DNA of 64,000 bases, from contig OY741285.1 in the NCBI GenBank assembly GCA_963514095.1, positions 7,627,116 to 7,691,115 of the forward strand, in the 5' to 3' direction. The notes beneath the pieces are model-generated. The model worked only from the letters and a program-made list of their open reading frames with translations, was not told where the DNA came from and did no database searches. This stretch comes from Eutrigla gurnardus. Taxonomy: Eukaryota; Chordata; Actinopteri; Perciformes; Triglidae. The translations under genes and the position numbers were made by a program. Below, piece by piece: positions 1 through 9,440 of this stretch; within the stretch, counting starts at the first letter, position 1, and each line of letters opens with the position of its first letter.

Positions 1-2546
1 TTTCAAACCCGCCGCCCTCCAGAGGATCAAGGACGGCCGTGACTCAACAGATGGATGGGCGGTTTCATCCCCAGCTCTTCTTGTTCACACGACCCAGAGG
101 CCAGAAAAAAATAAAATAAAAATGTTTGTCATTGTACGTTTCTGCAAAGAAGAATATAGGACGTTTCTGAACAAAAATAAAGTGTTTTTCATGAATACAT
201 TTTGTATCTGTCTTTATATCACACTTGCAGAAACACTGTGAAGCGATTGGTTAGCTTTGAGCAACGAAGCAAGGGTCAAGTTAGATAAAATCGTAAAAAT
301 GACCTAATTAGCTGTCTTCACAGCCTGCTTTAACTAAGCCATTAAACAATCCTGTGACTGTTTTTCCCTTCAGAATTTACTAAAGGACTTGGGTATCAAA
401 AAAACTTCACCTGTTTACCAAAACGTCTTTGAACGCAGGTTTTCATTCACACAGCATCTTACCGTCCGTCTGTCCTCTGTCTGCCAGGTACGAGGCGCCA
501 CAGGAATTCAGAGAAGGGAAAGCTTAGAAGGCACCAAAATGGCAGCAGCCACCGACAATGCACCGGCAGGAATGTGAGTTCAAGTTTCAGGGATCTGATG
601 ATAAGTAGTTTGCTATATATGCACCTTACCTGTTGAGCATCGCACTCAATGGTTTTAAATTCCAGTGCAGAGTAGGCGGAGCTGTGTCTGTGAAAGGAGT
701 TTTTTTTAAAGTGTGCATTGTACTGATTCACTAGGTTTTCTTCCACTTAAAGGAGGTGAGCGTTAGGATAATAAGGAAGCTTTTATAAACGTAAAACCAG
801 ATGGGAAATGTATGCTCAGGGTGTTCTTAAATAATGAGTGATGAAACGCTTCTAGAGAGTAAGCAGAGACGGAAGGACACGAGGGCCCTGGTTCGTTTCA
901 GCTGTCAGGATGTCTCCGTAGGTGTCTGTCAGAGGCTTAACTCCACAGGTTAAGACATACGGACTGATGGATGATGGCTATCCACCAGAGAAGACACCAT
1001 CCAAGGAATGCAGGACGCGTGGTCAAAGACGAGCTGAACATGAACCTGGAAGCCACGGTCTGGAAGATCTGCTTCGAAGGACAAAGAAATCAACATAAAG
1101 GGAAAGAACTCGGAGGAGAAAGGTGGTTTTTACTTTATATTTGGATTACATAAGTCCTCAACTAACCAGCTCTCAATCCCACCCTTTCATAAACCGCGGC
1201 GCCTAGCATCTCTGCATTTAATTAAAGTTCTTTAGATGAGAAAAGTGAAGTCAAGTGCCATTGAATGTCGGTTTGATAAGCGACTCTGTATTTCATCACG
1301 TCCCAGTGCATTCGGGGATATATACACACCATTTGACCCCTTGCCGGGTGGTTTCAGCACTGCGACGACCCCTCCTATCCAGCAGGGGGCTCGTCCTAAC
1401 TTGACTCACCTGGTTTAGATCAGTTGGTTCTGCTTGTTGGGACTGATCCTTGTGAGCAGGTGCACCTCGTTGGGTGATTGGCTTGTTTGGGAGACTTGGG
1501 CCAGTGTGGGTGAGTAGGCTGTTTTTTTGGTTGGTGTGTGCCGCTGTAATGATGATGGTTCTGGTGTGTTTGTGTCACCGATTCATTCTGTACTCGTGAG
1601 TTTGTTTTAGAGGAACTTTTGGATGGGTAATATCCATGCATCTTCATTCCTCTGAAGAAGCTCTTCTCTGGGGGGAAACCAAAGTAAAGTAAGTTTCCCA
1701 GCCGGCGATGAAATAGGTGTTTTACATGTGACGCACACTGCTGCTCAGCCAGACAGGGCGGTGATGAAGCAGAGGCCCTCCTGGTTAGACTACCTCTCCT
1801 TAAAACAAAAAAAATAAAAAATAAAATCCCTCAGCGCAGCTCCCGCTTCAAGCTGATGCGCTATAGGCGGCTGAGGTCACCGGTTCATCCGTCAGAGAGG
1901 CTCCTCGCTGATGGATGGCACTCAGAGCAACGCGCGCCCAATCCGCTGTAGCCCTAACCGCCGAGAAAGGGCCTTCGCAGGAAGAGAAATAAATAAATAA
2001 ACAGCAACATCAAAGGGATGTTCAAAAGAAAAACAAAGCCTGCACACGTTCGTTTGCAAACACACACACACACACACACACACGCAAGCGCGCATTGGCT
2101 CTCTCGCGCACATCCGGCGAGAGAGAAAAAGGGAGGCGGAGGCAAAAAAAAAAAAATACAAAGGACTGAAAGCATACACATAGTTTACTCTCCAATGACA
2201 CTCAGCTTGAAGAAAATCTAGACAAAACAAGGCAGAGTGGCGAAAATTGGAGCGTTTGATGGTTGGATATTTGCGCGGAACAGACTGGAAAACAAAGATC
2301 AGGGCGAAAGCGTGTACGGTTTTCATTAAATCCACTAACGACACAATGATCTTTCTCCTTATGTCTCCCAGTGTCTCATTGAGGGGATGAAGCGCCGCTG
2401 TACGTCACCTTCATCACCAAGTGGAGGGTGACCCAGCTATCGATACGCACTGTCAATGTCAGCCCAACACCTAAAAATACCTTATTACTATATTCTATTT
2501 CCTCATTGTCAGCAAATCTCTTGGAAAAACAAAGCTCCAATATTTC
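1..2546. other. Upstream non-coding DNA
   Basis: No protein-coding gene is recognised here. Frames are short and broken, and none resembles a family I know. The human upstream neighbour VTI1A was considered, but its C-terminal SNARE and membrane-anchor residues were not seen. One exon-like segment at 488-573 has a good acceptor and donor and is discussed as a finding. A (CA)n tract sits at about 2060-2083, and a TCF/LEF-type site (CATCAAAGG) at 2008-2016. Confidence 0.6.
2060..2083. repeat. (CA)n microsatellite
   Basis: About 12 CA units, followed by a short GC-rich run. Open frames across it on either strand are TH/CV repeat translations and not genes. Confidence 0.9.
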
Positions 2547-2763
2547 CCGTTAACCAGAGGTCTTCAACGTTTTCAGGCCAAGGACCCAAAGGCTTATAGT
2601 GATCCGATGGAGGGACACTATTCATGTTATGGTGTATTTTGGACATATTTACATTTTTGGAAGAAAAAAAGTTTGGGATCAAATCATTTTGGGGACCCCT
2701 TGCAGTAACTCTGCGGACACTCTAGGGGTCCCAGACCCCTTGTTGAAGATCTCTGCCCTAAAC
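2547..2763. mobile_element. Short non-autonomous hAT-type DNA transposon (MITE)
   Basis: The element body at 2555-2755 (201 bp) has inverted ends: CAGAGGTCTTCAACG on the left and the complement of CAGAGATCTTCAACA on the right, matching at 13 of 15 positions. It is flanked by imperfect 8-bp duplications, CCGTTAAC (2547-2554) and CCCTAAAC (2756-2763), matching at 6 of 8. CAG-starting inverted ends with 8-bp target duplications are the hAT superfamily signature. Inner arms (AGGCCAAGGACCC near the left, GGGGTCCCAGACCCC near the right) extend the symmetry. It has no transposase frame, so it must have been moved in trans. The imperfect ends and duplications suggest an old insertion. Confidence 0.75.
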
Positions 2764-3606
2764 AATTAAAAATACACCATTCAGCCACATCGTTGCACAC
2801 CTGGAAGTCCAACAAACATGGCTGAAAGTAACACTACTACAGTACACCCAGCTGTTGAAGTAGTTGAGCTTTTTCTTCTTGAAAAATTACAGCCAGCTTA
2901 ATAAAAGCCGGAAAATATGACATTTGGTGAGCTCCGGTCGGGATTCAACTACCAACTCACGTCAACCCAAACACAAACGCAAGTGTTAAATAATATACTG
3001 GAACATGTGACCAGTTAGGGCTTTTTATTTCATACATTTCTGGATAGAGAACTGGGATTGTACAGGAGGACCAGCAGGCCAAAAATGAATGGAGACAAAA
3101 AGCCCCCCCCCCCCTCAAAAAAAGTTTGAAGAACCTTGCATGAGGTAACTTCTTGCAATCATCCACAAAACAAGTTTGAGCTCAAGAACTTTTACCTGTT
3201 TTTGACCCACAGGATGCTATCAAAGATCAGTGTGTAACCATGTTTTGGGTCCATAATGTGCAAAACTGTTTTTATTGCCTCTCACTTAAAGAACGTGTTG
3301 TGTTGCCCGTTAACACCTTTAAAACAACAACAACACATCATTTACATTTATCGGCAGCCATGTTGTATTCACCCTTTTTGTTTCCTCTTCTTCTTCTTTG
3401 TCTCATTTATTTGATTCCTGGGAACTGAGCTAAATGTTATTGTTTCCACGATCGTGGATATTGGCAACCGGGGGAAACCTCTGCAGACTACGAGCGCTTT
3501 GGTCCGTTAGGGAGCCTTGCTAGCATGGCCTTGAGTTAGTCAGCATGGGCTCATCCCATGAAATATTGAGGAAGCTGGAAGGGCTGGGCTGGGGCCTCAT
3601 GTAGGG

Positions 3607-3633
3607 GTGTGTGTGTGTGTGTGTGTGTGTGTG
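3607..3633. repeat. (GT)n microsatellite
   Basis: Uninterrupted GT run of 27 bp, about 180 bp before a longer CA tract. Confidence 0.9.
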
Positions 3634-3811
3634 GGGTGGGGATTGCCTGACGGTGTAAGCAGTGGATGTTGTGTCAGCTCCCCCAAACCAAAACAAACTC
3701 CTTAGCCCCCCCAGTGTACTCCTAAAATCAGAAAAGTGGATTGCAATATACCTTCCATTGAAAATATACCATTTTCTCCCTTGTTTTCTCCCCCTCCTCC
3801 TCCCTTCTCCT

Positions 3812-3813
<2 letters not shown>

Positions 3814-3878
<65 letters not shown>
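3814..3878. repeat. (CA)n microsatellite
   Basis: Perfect CA tract of 65 bp preceded by a 45-bp CT/CCT pyrimidine stretch. Probably polymorphic in length. Confidence 0.95.
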
Positions 3879-3879
<1 letters not shown>

Positions 3880-4050
3880 AGCCGGGCTCTTCGAGATTTA
3901 ATCTCATCCTTGTTCCCGTACCCTTAATCTTTTCGTTTCTTTACATCTCCATTTCCTCATGCAAATCAGTTCTTCTCATCTTTCTGCCTATTCTCCTTCA
4001 CTTTCTGCTCTTTCTCTTTCTCTCTGTTTTCCAATCAGCCGACAGAGCTG

Positions 4051-4051
<1 letters not shown>

Positions 4052-4109
<58 letters not shown>
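4052..4109. repeat. (TG)n microsatellite
   Basis: Perfect TG tract of 58 bp. With the CA tract 170 bp upstream it forms an opposed CA/TG pair that could fold back as an imperfect inverted repeat. Confidence 0.95.
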
Positions 4110-4110
<1 letters not shown>

Positions 4111-4443
4111 ACATGTCTAGTCAGTCAGCGAGCTGCAGCTACAGTACAGACAGTTTAGTACAGTTGAAAGAGCACATCAGACTTCTGCCCTGCTCTCTCT
4201 CAGGGCCGATAATAGGAGCCCCTTCTTACCTGTTAGGAGCTACGAGCCGCCGCTCCTCCCTTTAAATGAACTACAGAGGGGGGGGGGAGATTGACAGGAA
4301 CACAGAGAGGGCCGCCCCGTTTGACTGGCGGTCCTGTCAAGGTGAACCCAAGGTGCTCTCTCAGGCCCCGCGCTGCTTTCCACAAGGCTGCCCCCCGCCG
4401 AGCTGATTGGGCCGTAATGGTGCAGTAATGACCAAAACAAGCC

Positions 4444-4485
4444 CACACACACACACACACACACACAAACGCACACACACACACA
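4444..4485. repeat. Interrupted (CA)n microsatellite
   Basis: CA units at 4444-4467, an AACG interruption, then CA units to 4485. Confidence 0.9.
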
Positions 4486-4689
4486 GCCCCACTATTGTCT
4501 CAGGCGAAAGCAGCGTTATCTCCAAAGATTTCCGAAACTTAAAGGTCTCTAATTCAGCAAGTTAACATCAGTTGAGGGTTCCCGATTCATCTTTGTTTCA
4601 AAGTGTGTGTGAGGGGGAAATAGAAGAGTGTCGTCGTTGTTTGAGAAGCCATTTCGAGTGTGTGGTCTGGTTTTCCTTCCCCTGACGGA

Positions 4690-4960
4690 TGCTGCATGGT
4701 AATAAAGGCCAGGGGAAGCCTCTCGTTAAGCCCCAGCACCTTAATAGCCTGTATGATGACACTTTATCTATAGTTTGTGCATATAATCACCAAACTAAAG
4801 GGGGTGACCCCGGGGCGCGGGGTCACCCGCTGACATTTGACATCTTTATAATTAACTGGGAAGGTCTAATCTCTGCCTTCAAATGACGCATGGCCACATT
4901 CCATTTAATATGCTTATAAGCAGCATGTATTATTCAAATATGCAGATGAGGCTCCGTTAG
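4690..4960. promoter_or_regulatory. Candidate conserved regulatory element with a GC-rich palindrome
   Basis: About 270 bp of non-repetitive sequence rich in homeodomain-like cores (TATAATTAAC, TTTAATATGC, TTATAAG). It surrounds a perfect inverted repeat, GGGTGACCCC (4802-4811) and GGGGTCACCC (4819-4828), with a 7-nt loop. The arms hold nuclear-receptor half-sites (TGACCC / GGGTCA) in everted orientation. The texture resembles developmental enhancers, but conservation is not shown by the sequence alone. Confidence 0.35.
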
Positions 4961-6654
4961 AAAACAGACTTTTTGACACAGGTTTTCCTCTCCCCGTCGT
5001 GATGGGCTACGGGGGCCACTAATGGACCTGCAGGGATCGGAGAGCAACAGCCCTTCTGAAATTTTCATCTCCCTGAGAAAAGACGTCAAAGTTTTCCGTC
5101 GACATGTTCTTTGTCTATTTGGATTTAAGGTATTCAAGACGGACCGAAACGATCGCTTTCCTGCTTCGTTTTAGGAGTAAAGGTGCTGAAAAAAAAAAGT
5201 AATACAAATTAATTATTCCCAGCGCACTTTTATCAAGCCCTCATTACTTGTATGAAGCATGTTCGGGAGATTTTTCTGAAGACTTGGAAGAGTCTTGAGT
5301 GAAGCAGCAGAGCTTTTTATGGATGCGAGCTCTAACAGGGCTGGAAGAAAGAGGCTCTTATGTTCACTTTTGGCTTGAGTTACTTTTGAGAGGCTGGTGG
5401 TCGCCGGGTCAGAGGCTTCAGTGAGCCGGTAACCGCTACACGGAGCCCCTCAGTCCTCACCGGAGCTGCCTCATATCCTCTCACTTTTCCTTTTTTTTTA
5501 CTAGAAGTGTGCATTCTCTAAAAAAAAATGCTATTTCATTTTTGGACTTTTTCTTTGGATCCATATTCATGAATCACTTTTATATTTGAAAATCAATATC
5601 GCACCACAATCACACTGTGGTGAGGTCACACGGGCTCATTATTTGGAAATCATACATGCAACTGTACACCAAATAAATAAATAAACCATTGTAAAATTAT
5701 TGTAATGAGCAGTAGGTCATTACGTCTTCTCTTTTGAAAACACACTTGCACAAATTTGAGTCTTTTGAAGCCTTTTATGAAGAGCTGCTTTATGAATGTG
5801 ATGTTAAATGCTTAATGCTTATGAAGGCTCTTAAATTGAATGTAAATCCGACCTCTCCACCCTTCAATGTACTACGTTTATTGTCTTCATTGCCTCCACT
5901 GTTAAAAAAGGCAAAAAAACAAACAGTAAGATAAATAATACTAAACACCAAACTGGTGTATTTGCCCCCTGTTGCAGGTTTATCCCCAGTTTGCTGTTTG
6001 GCCGTTCCAGGGTTGATATCGAACGGCATCAAATCAACTTTTTTTTTTTTTGCTCCTTAAAGGTTGTAAACATTTGTAAATGAGTGCTTGCATGTGTTGA
6101 AGGCATATTAGGTTTTCTCCCTGGTGTCCGTGGGGGTTTATTGAGTTTGCTGTTGTTGATCCTGGGCCATGAATCCTTCCCTGCCCTCTCTTCTGCCTGG
6201 AGCCTGCCCCCAGCCTCTCCACCACCTCCCACTGAGCTCCCTCTGTCTCTGGCTTCATCTCCAGCCCTGCCTATCCAGCTCACCATCACCGCTCCCGCCT
6301 CCCGCCTCATGTCCCTTTCAACTAAACAGTGGGCTTTTTTTTTTATATATATATATCAGCGTTCTATTCAAAGCTTTATTCAACTTTCCTCTCATTTCTA
6401 ATCTTTACGTAGCTTATTTGTTCTTAAGCTTTGGTTTATCGTTTCCACTCGTAAATGTTTATATAAATTCACAGATGTTTGTCACAGGAGCTGGCGCCTT
6501 CCCCTGCACTGTTGCCGCACTGTTAGCTGCTAGCCGCGGGCTGAGCTGAGTCGTGTTGCGGAAATCCACTGAGTGAGATAGTGATGTGTGGGCTCCATGC
6601 TAGCTCTGACAGCTAGGTGAAGTACGGTTAAGTTGTATGAACGTGACTTTGCAG
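4961..6654. other. Non-coding block without recognised genes
   Basis: AT-leaning sequence with short homopolymers (A8-A9, T12 near 6039) and no long repeats. Open frames around 6084-6549 are pyrimidine-rich chance frames. The stretch at 5170-5450 is repeat-free and may hold a regulatory element, but I cannot name one. Confidence 0.5.
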
Positions 6655-6805
6655 AGAGCCAGGCTAGCTGTTTCCTGTCTTTATACTAAGCTAAGCTATA
6701 CCACGGCTAGCTCCGGCTACATCATTACAATCCATATAAGGATGGCACCAATGTTCTTACTCTAGGCATGAAAGCCAATATGACGTATTTCCTCAGTATT
6801 ATCCA
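6655..6805. repeat. Degraded interspersed repeat of a kind common in percomorph fishes
   Basis: The run CCAGGCTAGCTGTTTCC, then GTCTTTATACTAAGCTAAGC, then CGGCTAGCTCCGGCTACAT matches from memory a widely scattered fish repeat with the core CTTTATGCTAAGCTAAGCTA. The following stretch (GGCACCAATGTTCTTACTC, then AAAGCCAATA) continues the same similarity with substitutions and small gaps. The copy is old and has no coding capacity. The ends are approximate, and related sequence may begin near 6600. Confidence 0.55.
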
Positions 6806-7359
6806 ACAAACTTCTCATTTCTTCTGCACCTTAAATTTCTATTTATAATGATCTTTTTTAACCACGAGCTACATCGCTGATTACAAACTGCCACTCAGAG
6901 AGACGACGACCTGGAAGAGATGCGTGGGGGGCATATCGGCATCTTGTGCATCTGTCCACCTCCCCTTCGCAAGACACATAACTGTTGGCAGCCATATTGG
7001 CTGGATGATTTATTGCTTTTCTCACATCCACCTGTTGTTTTTCATAGGGCCCAATTAGAAGCCTGCGGCGTGTGTCACAACGTCGCTCACAGGAACACGG
7101 TGTGAAATTTGATTCACCCCCAAAATAAGGTACGAAATATTTGCCGTCATCGGCTTGTTTTTAAATCTTATCTCACTGTTTAACACCCTTGATTTAACAA
7201 GCGACACGTTTCTCCCTCGTAATGCCCTTTTCTCCCACCGTCCTCCCCCTTTTTTCTCCCTCTCACCGACTCCTCTTTATCGCGACACATCTCTCCCTCT
7301 CCCCTTTCTGCCACTTCCAGGCCCTGCAGATTGTCACTGTTATTTACCAAATATAGTCT

Positions 7360-7790
7360 GACAAAGAAGAAGTGGGATTTTTCGCTGATTGAAGATCAAA
7401 GTAGCAAAGTCTCCTCCTCGAAGCCCGCCCCTTCTATTAGCCGCCCTTAAGAACAGAGGAAAACATCAATTTCTCGCACATCAATGGCGGCTTCATAATC
7501 AATTGAAAAAGACACTTGTATGGGGATGCAAATCTTATCTTTGTCTTATTAGAGCTTTTAGAAGATGCATGTCGGGATTTAATGTTATGAAATAAAAGGG
7601 GGGGGTCGCTTTTTTTTTTTTAATCTAAAGATGCAGAGGCGTTAGTAATGGTCGAAATCAAAGCCCGGAGACTGTGGTAATTACTGGAGGAGTTTGCCTA
7701 TCCTTATTAATATTGATCAAATATTACTGTGATCTGATCTCTGGGCTTATGATGAATTTGGAAGGTGGTTAACGAGCACAAAGCAGAACA
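7360..7790. promoter_or_regulatory. Candidate conserved regulatory element with SOX and octamer sites
   Basis: Repeat-poor sequence with a perfect POU octamer, ATGCAAAT (7526-7533), and 5 bp later a SOX-type CTTTGTC (7539-7545). Nearby are ATCAATTT, CATAATCAATTG and TATTAATATTGATC. TCF-like sites GATCAAAGT (about 7395) and AATCAAAGC (about 7657) flank it. A T11/G6 simple patch at about 7589-7622 interrupts the block. Enhancer identity is inferred from motif content only. Confidence 0.33.
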
Positions 7791-8149
7791 TGGCGCTCAT
7801 TTCCCCCCCTGTGCAACAGCCACGAACAAATGTCCATTTTTCTTAAAAGAGAGAGAGAGCGAGAGAGGGGAAAAAACGCGTTGAAATTGTTAAAATACTT
7901 AACGATTTTTTTTTTTTTGCTTCACATCTTTCCTCTTATGGCCGTTTTTCTCCAGTTTTTCTCCTTTTTTGCCTTGAGTCGTAACAAAGTGATGCGTGCT
8001 CGCGCTCGTTTGAGTGGTGGAAAAAGACGCTTGTGTCAAAGGGAATTCAAGGTTTGCTTTTCCATTGACCTGATGATGACGCGCGGTGCTTTAAAATGAC
8101 CCTAAATGAGCTGATGTCCTCTAGGCAAGAGGGATGCGAAGGAGAAAAA

Positions 8150-8360
8150 AAAGGGAAAAAAACCAAACCACGCCGCTCCAACAATGCCACGGATGATCAC
8201 AGAATGTTAAAAGAGCCCTCATTTTGAAGTGTAAATAAGGCAGGCTCAAACGCGTTGCCGGCGAGGGCACACATTTTCTGCGCAAATATATATCTCAATT
8301 CTTGGAAAGCTCGTCGGTGTTAAGTGCTGACCAAAGGAGATCATTTCAGGCCCGGAATAT
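8150..8360. promoter_or_regulatory. Candidate conserved non-coding element
   Basis: Non-repetitive block downstream of an A-rich run, with cores such as GTAAATAAGG (forkhead-like) and GGATGATCACAG. It has no open frame of note and no similarity to repeats I know. The call rests on texture and is weak. Confidence 0.25.
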
Positions 8361-9278
8361 ACAGTGAGCATCACAGGGGGATCGCGAAAAAAGGTGGAAA
8401 AATTCATTAGTGTTTATTTCATTGAAATTCACGTATCAAAAAAAGAAAAACCTCCAGCTATAAACAAAAAGAGTGAGGCAGCTTTGGAGCCACCCGTGTG
8501 GAAAGCATTGATTGCTGCTTACTTGAAGCCTTCAGGAGTCTGTTGGACACAAAAACTTGAGGCCAATTGATTTTTCTGCATTAATTTCTCAATTAGGATC
8601 CTTGAAGGAGACCACAAGGGCCGCGGCCAAAAAAAAAAAAACTCCAGTTGAGGCTGAAGCATGAAGCTTTGGGGCCTTAATTGTGTGTGTGTGTGTAGTA
8701 CGCTGTATCTGATCTGCCTAAAACACAACTATCTGTATGATAATGAACGATTTTGTGGATCAATTTTCAGGAAAAAGGAATACCTGAGAGGTAATCAATA
8801 TTTGAACCAACTGTGCCCTTAAACTTCCACACACTCACATCCTTCCATCACAGTGGAGCGCTAAAACAAAAAGCGGCTTTGAGCGAGCAGTGGGTGTAAC
8901 GCCGACAACAAAGAGAGGAATTACACCACTAAACGTGTACTTTGGTGTGTGTTTGTTGTACCTTGTTGCCTTTTAGCTTCTGCTTTATCACTCTTTCTGC
9001 CCGAGAAAAACAACCGTTGAATGATTTTGTCTCAGGCTGTTAACTTGACAATAGGTTGGGGATTTTATTTGTTGGAATCCAGCCATGCAGGTTCAAGGCT
9101 AGTTAACAACAGACTTTTAATAGCCATGTAGAACCAGAGCGCTCTTATAAATTGGATTCTGTTTCATAGAATTGATTTTTTTTTTTTTCAATTTTTATTT
9201 AGCGGTTTCACACAAAGTTGTGCATTTAAATGAACTACAAGTTTCCTGCTTTTACCACGACTGTATGAAGATCACTTA

Positions 9279-9440
9279 CAGTGGTGGAGAGTAACTTAAC
9301 TCATTTATTTGAGTTTCCCCATTATATGTTACTTAATACAACATTTAAATTATTCAAATGATCTCAACCTCAACAAGCTGCAACATAAAAGGCTGATTTA
9401 AGGCATCAGTAATAACAATCCAATCAACAAAATAAAAGTT
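9279..9440. repeat. Degraded fish repeat beginning CAGTGGTGGAGAGTAACT
   Basis: The start CAGTGGTGGAGAGTAACTTA followed by TTATATGTTACTTAATAC and then CAAGCTGCAACATAAAAG with CATCAGTAATAACAATCCAAT matches, in order, the common percomorph hAT-like repeat that begins CAGTGGTGGAAAGTAACTAAGTA. The 3' half, including the inverted terminal end, is absent or unrecognisable, so this is a truncated remnant. Identification is from memory of the consensus. Confidence 0.55.

Larger units (their letters stand above)
2764..4679. other. Non-coding block with microsatellites
   Basis: Mixed-composition DNA with four dinucleotide tracts (listed separately), a C13 run near 3104-3116, and an octamer site ATGCAAAT at 3959-3966. 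No gene or recognisable transposon was seen. Confidence 0.6.
6806..9278. other. Non-coding block containing two candidate regulatory elements
   Basis: No gene is recognised. Besides the candidates listed separately (7360-7790, 8150-8360), it holds a (GA)n patch at 7850-7868, several T9-T12 and A8-A12 runs, and a short (TG)n at about 8682-8695. Confidence 0.5.

Noticed and set aside
1..240. Open frame at the left edge, considered as the end of the neighbour VTI1A
   Set aside because: It lacks the SNARE heptads and hydrophobic anchor expected at that C-terminus, and its residues are not recognisable.
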